64,000 bases of DNA from Hymenolepis diminuta. Its lineage: Eukaryota; Platyhelminthes; Cestoda; Cyclophyllidea; Hymenolepididae. Both the position numbers and the translations under genes were made by a program. A model generated the notes under the pieces. The model saw nothing but the letters and a program-made list of their open reading frames with translations, was not told the DNA's origin and did not search any database. The stretch spans positions 3,005,927 to 3,069,926 of the forward strand of contig CAADRB010000006.1 of the NCBI GenBank assembly GCA_900708905.1. Direction: 5' to 3'. This document shows, one piece after another, positions 23,901 through 38,900 of this stretch; position 1 is the first letter of the stretch, and each line of letters starts with the position of its first letter.

Positions 23901-26900
23901 TTAAAAAGTACAAACAAATTAATGTTGTTTATTGCAAATAAATCAAGAAGGGAAAGAATGGTTTAAAGGAGTGTTTTTCTGGAAAGATTCATTATAAATG
24001 TCTGGCTTATTTACGGATTAAATCTATACAAGATGACTCACACATGTCATTATTTTGATTTGCGTTCTTGTTTAAACTTAAACTTAACAGAATGCCACTG
24101 CAGAACAATTTTTGGAAGGTTTAAGCATGATTGCATCTTAGAAGTAAGTGAAAAGGCTTATTCGAAAGTTACCTTCGAAATGCAGGAACGGTACTTGCAT
24201 ATCGAACTGTTGCATAAGTGGTTGAAGGTGCTACATTCTTGGTATCCACCGAGACGATCATTCTAGAGAAGTACCAGTAGAGATTCGTAAGACCCACGAC
24301 GAATGCTATCAGCATCTATAACGGACGTAAACATTTAATGTCATTAAAATAAAAACTGACTTCGTGACAAACATATTTATTTATTTATAAAACGTTGTCA
24401 CAAACAGGTATAAGAGGTAGGGCTGAATTTTAGCGTAGCAGAGCTCACCTTCAGAGAACTGTGATATATGCTATTTGGAGTAAATTTTCGTGCATACGGG
24501 ACAGCTATTAACCCCTCTACCCCATATTAAATTATAAAATATATCAGATATGTAATATATCACTACCATTTTAATTTTCATATATTGCACCTTTTTCATA
24601 TAAATTCGTCAACTGAAGTCGTCAGAAAAGTTGTTTTGAATTTCGTTGAGATTTCATTAGAATTGTAGACACAGCCATATATGAGTGCCAGTCAGAAATT
24701 CTGAAATAAGCTTAATATGAACAATGGGAAGTTTTCGATGTCTTGCATTTGACCTTCTTTCAAGCGATCCGATACCTTCATGAGTACAAAGAAACTTTAA
24801 TGAAAATAATGTTTACGAAAAATAGAGCAAGGTAATTTTTTGGCAATTTATTAGGACTGAAAATATCCAGCAAGGTCATTCCTACTTTTACGGGTAGTAA
24901 AACTAATTCTTTAATATTTCCACGCGGGGATAGTGGAATGCAAGATTCCAACTATTTCTAAATTTTACAGAAAGGAAAACTATGCTCTTTCATTATCGTA
25001 CAAATAAAAAAATGTTAACTACCTCAGTCCTGATATACAAGATCTCAAATCTATTTTCGGCTTGTTTTTCTTATTCTGAAGGACGAATTCTCGAAAAATA
25101 AAGGCAGAATATGCTTTCCAGTATAAGCAAAGCAATAAACTAGAAAAAGTTCAAAGAAAATTCAAGAAGTCAACTCATCCTGTCTCTTTCTACCCCATCT
25201 TCCTCCTCTTCCCCAGAATAAACCGTATTCAAAATGATTGTATTTGAGGGACAAACGAGAAGGACAAACTTAAATACAATGAACATATATGGAGCTTGTG
25301 AACAACAGAATATCCTTGTTTTTAATTGCAACATTTGAGGAATAAGTCCAAAGACGTGAGTTACAACAGCATCCAATCTTTGAAAATGAATTATTTTGAC
25401 GTATGTCTTCTACCATCAGACCAACATAAACTGGTCTATAAACTACGGAAATCAAGAATGTGTTGATAAATAAACTCCTCCCCTTGAGAATCAATATCTG
25501 CAACTTCCGCATAGCTGAGCTTTAAATGAAGGAAATACTGTCTGTTTGATTGTGCAAAAATCGTTGGTTTTAGGATAAAATCTCAAAAATTCGCAATCAA
25601 TTTCACCTTCCTCCACAAATCTGGTATTGAAAGTTTTACATCTGTTGTCCATTTAGTATCTTTGATACGACATTTTAAGTCGTGAACCTCAAATTGTGTT
25701 ATCATAGCTTATTAAAGAAAAATCTCCATATCTTTTACCAAATTCCGAAATTGTAAATCCAACCACGAATTAACTCTAGCCTTGCGACATCTGGTGGGGA
25801 GATATATAGTATCAGCAGAACTAGATCTCCCAGCAGTATCACAGCATAGAATATTCAAATGTTCCAAAATATCCTAAAGAGGAAAGGAATTTGGAGAAGT
25901 AACTTGCCAGTGTTAATAGAATGGAATATCTAGTGTCTCTTTATATACTTTCACACATGTCAGAAGTGCAAAATATTTTTTCTTTAAAGGACCTTATCAA
26001 ATATCAAAATTGAATCTTCTTGATCGTACTGTTATGCGCTTGCAATTATGTTTTATGTTCTATAACTTTTTTGGTTAACTGGTAAAATTATTGAATCACT
26101 TCCATTACTGTGACCTGGGAGATTTATAAAGTTGCATTCGTTATTACTTGTCCTTTGGAACTAGGTGCGCTACTATAGTTGTTCGTGGAAAAGTAGGAGT
26201 CTCTTAATCTCTATCTCTAGAAGGAGCAACATAACACTGTACAAGATAAAACTCAAGAGAGGCCAAGAAGAAGATAAGAATGACATGAGGGGTTTTGATT
26301 TATCTAAGTTTTGGATACACTAAGCAATCATAATGAGCAAAAGTTGTTGCATGGTATCAGACTTTTCCCGAGTCCAAATTAACCTAACTATCTAAGTTAT
26401 CTCATAATCATGAAACTAACTAACAATTTGATCTGTTATTTTATTTGAATGTATGATCATGTCACACCACACATTACCTTATCTTGTTTATTACCACCCA
26501 CAGTAAAACAAGAAAAAATGCGGAATTTTTAATGTTTCAAAGCAGTTGAAATCGGATAACAAAAAATCCAACAAATGATAGAGGGCGGGGGAGCTAAAAA
26601 GATGCTGAGAGTAACTTCAAAGAATCATCGGGTCTTACTTCATTTTATAAATGGGCATTTCATGTTAATAAACTCCATTTCCATGAACTGTAACCCGAAT
26701 TGCAGCAAATGCTTGTCTACGATGTTCGGAGCTTATCGATCGGTTTTTTGACCACTATGGTTGATCCTGCCACTTCAACACATTTTTTCTTCCAGTAGTT
26801 GAGAAAGCAGAATGATCTCTCTGATAGTCGGCAGCCTACGGTCTTTAAAAAGCAAGGAAGAGAGAGAGAGAAAAACATGCTACCTCAACATTTTTTAACA

Positions 26901-29900
26901 TTCTAGAACAAAGAGATGGTAAATTTGTAAAGCAAAGATGGTTTGACATTGCAAAGTCCTATGGATTTTACCGAAATTGAACATTAATTCACTGAAAATA
27001 AAAGCTCCAGATAATTTATTGTCAGTGGATACGTTCCAAAAGCTTCAATTTTTAAAATTGGTTTTAAACTCGACATGATTTACCGCAAAGATAAAAAAAG
27101 CAATTTCAAAGTGCACGGATATATAAATATAACGGAATTGAAATCGATTTGAAAGTTAAAAAGATCTCCGACATTTAAACTTCCTAATTTGAAAATTATA
27201 GAACGAGTAATAAACGTTCATCTTGAGTGGATACAGCTTATGAAACTCAACTAACTTAGAAGTTTTAGCCCTCTCATCTGCATTACGTTAAGACTGTATG
27301 CTGGAAAGTGTTAGCGTCTTGAAAAAATGCAACATACACTTAGTTAACATTGAGTTATAAATGAATGACAGTTTCTTAGTCATCTGAGTTTGCATTCAAA
27401 CAGATCAATGATAGCAGGAGTCGGCATAAATCAGCAAGATTTTATCGCCGGGTCTATCATATTCATGGGAGATTCGGTAAGTCGTCAAGCACAATACTCC
27501 CGCTTTCAGTCTCCCAATCGCCATCCTTTTACTTCTGGACCTTCGGAGGAAATCACTACTGTTTCGAGCTATTCACATGGTCTTTGTCGAACTCAGACTT
27601 TCAAAGTCCAGATTTGCACATTGCTTCTAATCAGCTCTCTTTTCTGTAACTCTTGCAACTAAGTCGTCCTCTGTATCTGTAGCCCTTACCACTTCCGGCT
27701 TCTGTTTGCTGTATCCCAACTAATTTTAGAGTCGTTTATGCTTTCTTTTTTCCCTATCAGTCACTTCTCGTTAAAGCTATATTGTTACTCTTTTTAACTA
27801 TATGTATAGTGATCTTTGTATTTATACTGCAACAGACGTGAAGGAGGTATTTAGTGGAACCAATCTGTCTTAACGTTATGCATTAATTTCTGTAGCCCCA
27901 TTTTCCTGTTTTTTGACTCCGAGCTTTTGTATGATCCACATAACGTTATCCTTCATCAATATTATCTGTCAAACCGGACCTGACCCCAATCTGAGGCCTG
28001 CTCTCATTCGACTATATTCACCTAAATGTTATTTGGACATTTGAAATAGAATTCATACCTTTCTATTATTTTGCTCCATATTCAAATGTACGGTTCTAAT
28101 TCTCGCTATAGCAGCTTTATACGTCCAAATCTTGTTTTATGTCAACTTGTCAAGGATTGAAAAATACTTGAATTTGTCGAAAAGACGATAAGTACGTTTT
28201 CATGCACAAAAATGCAATTTCGATTCCAATCCATCAGTGAGGCGGACGACACTATAATTACTTTACTTGCAATTCATGGATTGATTTATTATATTCGATC
28301 ACGTAGATCTTAAAAGTTGGTCACCACTGGTGATTGGATCATTCTTCAAACAGCCAATTATAGCTCAGGATGACGGGTAAGTAATGGAAAATGTAAAAAA
28401 GCATTGTTTTGAAGTTAGTGCAAATACACATTTCTAAATGAACCGCTATAAATATTAGCACGAAGTAAATACACCTTTAAGTTAATTCAATTATCCATAA
28501 CTGGTGACTCAAAATATCTACATTTGTGATTTAACTCAATAAAATCGATTTACATTTTCCTTTTGAGGCACCCAACCTCAAGGTAGTTCGCACACGAAGG
28601 GCTTGAAATGTTGTTACCAATCTTGAGATGAAAAATGACATACCTATGCTCTAGAAAAGAAAAGTTCTCTCCAAAAAGGCTAAAGACCTTGAATGCTCAA
28701 TACTATTACAGACTTAAGCTATATCAGCTGAATGGCATATTTAACAATAACATTTGGAGTACCACCAGTATATCTTCATAGAACTTTTGAAAAAAATGCT
28801 TTTCTGGTTTTCGTAGTGTTTTGAAGTATATTGGAGGCAAATGATGGTATTTTGCATTTTTCTGCTAAATTTCACTTATTGCAGCATAAGAATTACCAAA
28901 ATACCAAGAAATATAATACGTGTCCAGAACTGAATGACACAGGAATATATTTAATTACAGGATAACCAATAAGATTGGATAATACTACAGTTTCATACGC
29001 ACATACACAGGGATTCTCGTACCACACGTACTTACGTACTCCGATTATCAAGGTATGATATCTCTTTATATGAGAATGCAACGAAGTCCTTGTGTGGCCA
29101 TTAAGAATGTGACCAAGCACGGGTAGGGATGAGACGCGAGGAAGGAAGGCAGTCACATGATGGGTAGTCACTCAGAAGGATTGAAATCACCATATCATTT
29201 CATGTAGAACAATCGAATATGACAGAAATGGAGTTGGACGTATGAAACAGAAAGAACAGAATAACACTTTAACTACAGTCTTGAATAATACAGACAATTT
29301 ACCCGAAATAGAGTAAAAAAATGCTATCTTGATACTTTAATGAACAAGAGAAGTCTATTGTAGCTCAAAACCTAACCAATTCAGTTCCAGATACTCAAGC
29401 TGAAAAGCCAAGTCTCGGAAAGGTCCACGTTAGAACTCTAAATTAATAAGTAAACTTATATATTTACTTATCCAAATAGTGTCATGCATGCTGAAATGAC
29501 AAATAAACCTTTTGCCATTTATTAGGACTTACCAAGAAAAAGAGAGCCATGAATCGAATAATATCGTTGATCATTCTAGCAAGAGAGATTTGAAGAGGGC
29601 CAAGAAGTTCCCAGGCAGGCATGAGGTAACTCACTCTTGCAAATGAAAGCACATTTGCCAGAGCAAAGAGACAGTCCGATATGTACTCTGGATCATCCGG
29701 AGCCCACCAAAGTCGACCTGAAAGTTCAGAGATGAAAATAACTTGAAGTCTTATTTCGGAATAAAGAAAAAATTTTTTCGTAAATTCTAGTTGGTTCTGT
29801 TTTGTTAAGGACATGAAGACTACTTAAGATCATTCTGCTTTTTTGACTGTTGGATAAAAATACAAATCAAACATTTTGATTAACCAAACGTACAACAGAA

Positions 29901-32900
29901 ATTTGATTTCTTAGATCAATAATTCTTGGAATGATTCATGATATTTGAATTTCGAATGGTAAACTACGGATTAGGAAAATATTATTCAGTCAGAATCCAA
30001 AAATCAAACACCTTCGATTCTCTGGCCTTATTCTCAATATTTTTGTATTATCTTCCCCTTATTTCGTACTGAATTCTGATTTTTTGTTGGTTTCCTGTGA
30101 CAATTAGTAAGATATCTGGGGTAGACGATTGACTATTATCTGTTCGTAATGCTTCAAATGTCACATGTATGTCAAATTCGTAGAATTAGATGCGATATAG
30201 AGCCATGCATTTCAATTTTGCTTGAATAATAAATATTTGATTGATTAATTTCTTGTAATATAACTTAAATTTTACAATCTTTGCAGTCCTATAAAAAAAT
30301 TAAAAATTCTGATATCTGTACTTGCATATACGCGATTTTGTGAACTGAAAACTGACATGGTAACTGATACATTTTACTACAGATAGCACGTACGGATAGT
30401 ATATTAAATAAAATTAGATGGAAAGACCGAATGTAAGAAATTACGCTCGATTTTGTAAAATGCTAGTACAAAGCACAGTGGTACTTTTAAAAATACGATT
30501 GAAGTTGAAATAGTAATTTGAGTTTAAGTCATCAAAAAAATCTGGAGCTCTCTGGAAATTACAATTTCTAAATATCTGGCGTTAATTTGCTAGAAAGGAT
30601 AGCGCAATAAAGTCCTAAAACATTTTAGGATCCGTTAATACTAATTTTCTTGGATGCGACCTTGGTTCTGTATCTTGTTCCCTCCTTAACTATTAACTTA
30701 ATTTGCTTATCGATTTGAATCAGTTTCCTATCTCTTTCAATTTGCCTGGTGTATAATTTGTCGCATGTTAACTAACGTCCACACTTTTAGCTTTTCTCTG
30801 CAATTTAGTCGCCTCTTTATCTGGTAACGTAAGGCTATCAACATCTTTCCATTCTCCCCTAATATAACTTTCATTTTATTAACAAAAGTGACTATTTGAT
30901 GTTTGATTTGCAAATAGAAATTGGGTATAAATATGTATGGCTTTAAACATTACAGTTACTAATGAGAGACGTAGACAAAATAAAAAGATTTCTTTCTTTA
31001 AACTTTCAGTTTTCCTTGGAGCTCAGGTTGCAGTTTGCTCCACTTTGTTGTTAACAACTGCAGGAAACTTGAGGAATTAACTTTTGTTGGAGAATAGTTT
31101 TCAAAATATGTGGGAGACAAATGAACTGACTTCCATAAACAGAGATTCAATTTATTTCATTGCTACCTATCTCAAAATTCAGCTCTAATTTGCTTGGTGT
31201 CAGAAGAAAGCTAACATCTGAAATTGCGTGAGCACGTCGTATGAATAATCTACCAAAGTCCTTGCATTTTCCTTTTTTATGGCGTTAGAGTACAAATTAC
31301 AATGAGTGACAAAAATACCATTTCTTACCCTCTTTGTAGGGCAGTCCGTTTATGCGTAATGTTAGTATGCATTGTAGGCAGATGGAGATCTTTATTTTTT
31401 TCTCTACGGTTCAGATTGTTTGCATTTTTCCATGTTTTAGAGTATCTGTTGCACTTAACTACCAGAACTGCACATCACCTCGAAAATTCATCAATGGCAG
31501 ACTAGCAATATTATCTATAGTAGCACTAAGCTAGTCTAGATGCCCTTTAGTTTAATAAGACTTAGAGCATCGCATTTTTTCATTTACGTTCGATTGAGCG
31601 TCTTTTTGTTTAACTTGAATAAAACGTCACAGATCTAGCAGTTAGAAGATATTCTACTGGCGATTATCATAGACGTTTGAATGACTAACAACGTTAGGCT
31701 ACACATTATAAGCCAAGTGAGTAGTTTTTGAAATGAATATATAAATTTAGAGTCAGGCAGGAAGACTATAAACGCTTTCATTGGACTGAGGGATCACTCC
31801 TTATATGGTGACCGGTAATGTCTGAGAACCTTGAGTCAGAATAAAATTTTGGTAAAATTTTCCCGTGTAGCTGAACCTTAGCCCCAAATATTTGGCTTGA
31901 ATAACTGTACAAACGTTTGTTAGGTTATTGGTTGCTTTAACTGCACCCATGAGATGGTTAATGTTATGTTGAATAATGACAAAACATCATTTTAGAAAAG
32001 AAAATGTGGTGGTTATTAATATTTTTAAAATAATATTAGGTTTCAGGAACATATTCTGAAGTTCTATTTATTGAAATTTCACTTCACTCAACTCTAGCCG
32101 TTTCTCTGTTTTGATATGAATTAAAAAATAAATTATTGAAGGTTCACGTCGCCAACCATAATGACGGTATAAAAGAAGAGAGGATAATTTGCCGAAAATT
32201 TGCTAGATAAGCAGTAATACGGAACATAATTATAGTTAGGAGACAATAGAGCAGCAATATACAACTATTTGGTGGATACAAGTGCGGTTTTTTGTGATTC
32301 CACTTGGCACGGGTTAACAGACGATCCATAATAACTTTCTGAACAGCTTAGAAAGAATTCTAAAACATATTATGTTTTCTACAATTAAGAACGGAAAACA
32401 TCTTACAAATTTAGGTGACAGGGATAAATATGATGAGCGATACATCACATTAATTAGTGTGCTTAATCAACTTCATCATTTTAAGTACAAATTGGTCTTG
32501 TGGCGTTTGATATGTTCGGCATGTGCATTACCGCTATGTCATCAATTGAGTAATGGAGCAATCCATTAACGTGCTTAAATACCAAAGTGATTTAAAGGTA
32601 AAACTTGCCAAGGGTGGGCGGGAGAGTTTTTACGATACCATGCGTCTACATAAGAGAAGTATAAAAAATTTTTTAACCATCAAATGGCCTGATATTTAAG
32701 GCAAATGGAAGAAAAATATGGCATTTAACCTACCCAAAATAGCTAATGTCATCAGAGGAATTTCGATTTTTCATTTAATAAGCCACTTGATAGTGATTTA
32801 CGCTTCAATTTACACCATAAAAACACCTCGTTAATGGGAAGTAATGCCTGAATGGCGTTTTCCGGTTAAGTAAAATATGCAGTTCAGCGTTTTTTTCAAG

Positions 32901-35900
32901 TTACTGGCCTGCGGAACTGTTTTTCCGCGGAAGTAAGGGATATATTTCGCGACCATCCAATCACATTTGGACTAATTAAATTGTTAATTTATTAGTTGCT
33001 ATAGTTTTCCGGTGAAATTATATTTAATTTTTTTGCCTTTTGTTCCATTTTTTTCTCTTTACTCCATTCATATATAAATCTAAATTTAAGAAAATATTTC
33101 TCCAGATATCTAAACCAAACCGAAGATTTTGTTTTTTTTATTTTTACGTCTATCAATTTTTTGTATGAATTCGCATTATTTGTGGAATATAAACTATAAA
33201 AGGAAATAATAAACTATATATCAAAATTTATTATACGTACATCCGCGAAGCCAATAGGCAGTGTGATTAGAGAGTAATTGGTTTCTATAGGCAACGTAAT
33301 TGTGTTGAGGATCGGCCTCCATATTAGCATCAAATATATCTCTGCCATCTGACATAATTGAACTGGCATTTTGGAGCAAAGTCAGTGCATATTTGAGCTG
33401 GTAATTGAAGATTTTCTCTGTTGCCTGGACTCGTAGGTCGACAAAGATTCGCAGCGCAAAAGCTCCTAGATAGAGTGACACGGATGCCCAGTCCATGATG
33501 TTGTAATAACTTCGAAAGTAATCTCGTAGACCGTAGTGGTAGACCTGCTTACATTCACCGAAAAATTGGCCTGAAGGGTAAAAGTAATAATAATTTTTAC
33601 AATGGTGGCTATTATGGAAAGAGTAGGGTTAAAGAAAGAAACTGTCAATGGATTTTTGATAGGAATATTGCATTAATTCTCTGATTTTTCCAAGTTTGAA
33701 AGGTTCTGTATTAAGAGGAAATGCTGCATCTTTTATCACCACTTATCAATAAAGTTTATCAAATTTTTGCTTTCTCAGGAAGTAGGATTCATTTAATGGA
33801 TAGATTTTGCACACTTACAAACGATTTTGTGAAAGAAAGTTCAATCACTCTGCATGTTGTATGCCCATGATATCCGGGAGTTCAGAGTTGAACCACATGT
33901 TAAACTTCGAGACTCAGCGAACTTAGTATAACTGACTCTTCTCCCGCCGTTATTTCTCGCATGTCAACCCAGATATCTCTAATTGTCACAATATGATGTG
34001 ATCTGGCCAAGACGAGTTGTCTCTGGGTCTTCTGTGCATATCTACCTATTACAGTATAAAATTAGCATTTTGGTTTATCCTATATAATTTATTTGACTGG
34101 TTCCAATACTCAAATCCTTTTCATTAATATGGAGCATCAGACTCATTTTACGTACAACTAACACCTATTTTAGAAGAAATTGCATTATAATATGTTCAGA
34201 ACTTCCTTCCTGTCAAAGTACTTGCTTAGTTGCGACCACAGACCTAACGAGAAAAAACTACTGAAATTGTATTTAGGGCACCAAAGTATTCGAATTTTTT
34301 CCTGGAACTCAGATTCTGGAAAAAATGCAGTATTTAACATCCAATTAATAGTAACTTACTATTTGTTTCAACGTCTGATATATGGGACTCAGGTTTATGA
34401 GGATTGGTTAGCCATTTAATCAGGAGACTTAATATATCCCTACACCGAAGTAAAGCTAATTTCATAATATGGCAGAGATTTTCCCTTTAAAATTTAGTGA
34501 TTCTAAAGCAAAAAGTTACGATGGACCTTCCTGAATGGGATGACCGAAGTTTAAGTAGAACCGCTTGTAAGTTAATCAATTGGTAATGAATGGAGGGAGG
34601 AGAGGAAGGAGGAAGGAGTAGTAAGAGGAATTGGGAAGAAAGAACAGATTGAGGGAAACTAGGACTGTGCTAGACAGGCAAAATAAGATAATGATAAGGC
34701 TATTGGCCGATTTCGCGTTCATTGTTCTTTGAACAATCGGACAGTTAGAGAAGAGACAAAATTCAGTAGTTGCTCAATAAATGGAGAACACGAATAGTCA
34801 TATTGGGCAAAGTGCGTAGGTACTACAAACATCTCAATTTACCAGATCGAAAACACTGCTACAAGAGCTACAATGTTTTGATCTGTCATTTCTTGATTCT
34901 CTATATTCACTAGTACTACTAGTAACTGAGATGTACACAGTATTAAGCTACTAAGTTCAAAGCCTGACATGGCTGAATGTCGGATCAGGAGACGCTTAAT
35001 TATTCTCACCAACGTATTCAAAGTAAAAAATTCAGAAGAAAAAATCTATTGGGTACATGCAGTGTGAGCGCGTGTATTAACAGGACAGGTTATCCTAGTT
35101 AAACTAGGCGGCTTATTGAAAGAAGTGGATACATTGGGAATGACCTCAGTCCTATAACTAAGTTGAGATACAAATATCCTCAATAAGAAAAAAAAGAAAC
35201 CATTGTAAATATATCATTTTCGACCCAGTATCAATGAACAAAAGGTAACAAAGTATATTAAGAATGCCTGATTTTGGAAAAGTAGGTGCCATCGCCATTG
35301 AATTTTGGGGCGGTACGATTAGATAGGGCAAATTATGACAAGAAATAAAATCTTCTCAGTTCGAGAGCCAACTGCAAATATATCTTGCGCATTAATAAAA
35401 ACTCTTGGCGGCTTGGAAACTCAGAAACTCATAGATTTTTTAACTGAAAAATACTGACTACTCTGCAAAACCTTCAATGAATACAGCTACATTAATGGTA
35501 ATTCATCTAAATCTAATCAAATCCATCCAGCGGGTTTGTATTTTATTCCAATCCAAATAGTTGCTCAAATGCAAACATATTCAAGTGTATAATTAAAAAT
35601 ATTCTAACAAATGTGAGTGCTGGATTCTTTCAGTGAATAAGATTAAAATAAAACCCATTTAAAAGGAAATTTTAATTCTCCAAAGAGTGATTGGTTTATC
35701 CACAAGACGATTGATTAGAGATGTAGTAGGATCGATTGAGTGGGAAAGATGGAATATCATTGCACTATGAAGGCTTTTACAATTATCCTATTTCTTTATC
35801 CTCTAACTCCAGACGACCGATTAACACTAGTGACCAAACTGATAAAAAAATCTTTTTCTAATTTTCATAAATCAATTGCGTCTTTCACATGGCAATCAAC

Positions 35901-38900
35901 AACAGCTACGCGCCATCAGTGTGTCTTAGAATACCTATTCCCCTTTTTCATTCAGTCAAGCGACAGTAACCACAACTTCTCCTCAGTGAGAATGAAAATT
36001 ACCAAAATCACCGAACAAATTGATTTTACTGCATATCGGGGTAGAAACTAATGTTTGCACCCATCTGGACGTCATTTTTTATCACTGCCACCCCGTTGCT
36101 TCTACGGCTCATTTATACCCCCTTGGCACAGACATCCTATATTTAATGCATATATCCACAGGCACAAACCATTCCCTCCCTCGTGATTCCTTTTCCTATC
36201 TCAATAAACCCTACTCACCAAAGTCTTGTTTCCTCTCCCTATGCTGCTGTCTTAGTGAAAAATGATAGAAAATAGACGGTAGGAAATAAAGAATAGTTAT
36301 AGAAAATCAAGTACCTTAGCTGCTTGTCATTTTTCTAAATATGAAGGGCGAATCCAGTAAGGAGTGTTATGAAATGTGGGACATTAAAGATAAGTACAAA
36401 CAAATAAGAATGGGATAAATTATTAAACGGTTATGTACCCGATAGTTAAAAAGCAGGTTTATGTAAAGGTGCTCGGATCCTTCAGTGTTAAAAATAGTAT
36501 CCTAGTATTCTCACATCATTAAGTAGATAGCGTTGACACAATGCACATTCTCTGCTTTAAAACGGAAATAAGTTTTAACAAATCTCCAATCTCTTCAGTA
36601 TAGTTATACCTTTAATTCAAGGAATGATTAAATAATCAGCCTGTTTACTATGAAAAGTGTTTTCTAAAATCTACCTCAATTCACTCTAATTATGTGCTCT
36701 TTCTTCCTAATAATTAACCCATTAAATACGATATCACCAATAAGCAAAAAAATTATCAGGATCCATTAATAATAATGGAATATTTTGAAATTACTAAAAG
36801 CTGTTTAGCAGTTTAAAAAAATTAGTTAACTAAACGATAGTAAGTAGGTAAATTACAGATCCATAATTTGTCAGGTTAAAAATAAGCCACTTTGTCCATG
36901 ATTTTTAAAGCAATTGATCTCAAATTAAATCTGCATTAAGTTATTAATAATTTACACAAATCCCTACTCTCTATATTATATTAGATAACCATAATTTTCC
37001 ATTCGGATCAAGCATTCCTTCAAAAATTTCCCAAACCCACTAAGAGAATTGTTCAGAATACTTGACTTGGATAGGAGGGTATCCTAGTGTCAATCTTATG
37101 AGAAACACGCTACCCATCACCTCCACTGTTGCCTAGAATTAACCAGTGTGGTTGTCCGCCCACATCACACTGACCATTGGGCCAACGCACTCTTTCAAGA
37201 GCACTTATTTGTCCCTTCATTAGAAATTAGTAATATCGGCATTTTTAATGAATTTATGTCTTACCTACGGTTAGGTGTTTAGACATTTCTCTGTTTGCTA
37301 CTCATTCAATATTTAGTTTCATTCTTTTTAATTTATAACCCATTCATCGACCATAAGGTATTTTATCAACTTTTTCCGTTTTCTGACTCCCAAGTTTTGA
37401 ACTTTAATCTGCTACTTGGCCACTCCTGCAAATTAATATTGGTCAATTTCCATGTGTTTTATCCAAGGACTGGTTTCAACAAATGCACTTTCCTTTTTCT
37501 GTCTCGTGATAACGAAGTTCGTTAAAGTCAGTCTCAGAATTCGCTTAGCATATCTTCTCCATTATACACTGGTTAGCTCTAAGCTCTAGCCTTCTCTCAA
37601 ATGTTTTTCAAGTCCTTCAATGAAAGTGTTAAGTGTGAAAGTGCACTTGGAAAGAGAGAAGGCATCCCTAGGGCCATTCTGACTAGAAATCAGCATTAAA
37701 AAATCCGTTGAAGAGTGCCACATCCATATCATTGGTTATGAACAGATAAACCTCGTGAACTCTGTCATAGCGGACGGTCGTATTGGTCACACGGGGATTA
37801 ATTTTTTCCCTAGGCCTTGCTGTGGCTACTGGATAAAATTAATTGCAATTTCACACATTTTTCCAGACAGTAATCGTCGCCTGTTGGCGAAATATGTGGT
37901 AAACTGCCTCAATCATAAAAGAAGAACGATTATTATCCTCCCTTTGAGAATGGAGAATGTTGTTAGGAATTAAAGCTGAGAGCCTTTCTTCAGCTTGAAT
38001 TCCAGCAAAATTCCATTATTTACTAAATTATTTTCCAAATATTTGAGATTAATTTTAAATTAATCTGGTTATGATCACGTAGAACAAATTTGGATAAATC
38101 AACTTCCTATTTAGTTTGAAAACTGTAAATCTCAACTAAAATTTTTTACAGCATTGTTCTGAATGGCGCTACCATCCAAGCTATAAATTTGGTCTATTTC
38201 TGCAATGGAAATGGTTTGTGAAATGCGTTAATGAAGGCACGAGTGAATACAAACCATTGCACATAAAAATTTAAATGTAGTCTGATTGTCTTCAGTGAGG
38301 AGTCTTCCCGAATCTCATTGACCTCAGTCTATCCATTTAAAGACCAAATATTCATTATATCCAAATTTGACCCAGAATCCGGATACGACGATTGTAACCA
38401 GCTCTCTTCTCCCCATCGGTTTCATGTGTGCTTCCTAAAGACTGTCTGAATATCTGAACGATCATGACCTGTCATTAATCGATAAACTCAGATGAATTTT
38501 TGGAATATTCTAAGTTCATAAGAATTAACTCTTAAGCCCATTTGGAAATGCCTATTCTAAAATTCATCCTAATATGAAGCATCACAGTTCTCCGGATGAA
38601 AAATTTGATTTCTGTCACCGCCTTTATCAGCTGGACTTTATCAGTACGGTTGATCATTTCGGTCTAAAATTCATCTATCTGCTAATTATTAATTGTTTCC
38701 ATTTGTTATCCAAATCCTCTTTATTAAAGTTTATCATGCTTTACCTAACGAATTTTACGGTCTGTCAGCAGCAAGAGTGTCGCAGTCTCTATGTTCTCAC
38801 TATTGTTTCCTCCATTCCACTTTGATTAATTCTGCTCGTCAGCCCTTTTTTGGGCAAATATTCCAAACCCATTTAGGAATGTGGTAAAGTACTTAATTAG

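Noticed and set aside
24033..24266. 77-codon ORF on plus
   Set aside because: Antisense shadow overlapping TRPC exon 7.
31302..31534. Overlapping 60-67 codon ORFs on plus in TRPC intron 5
   Set aside because: No domain, two frames equally open, and next to a degenerate dispersed repeat.
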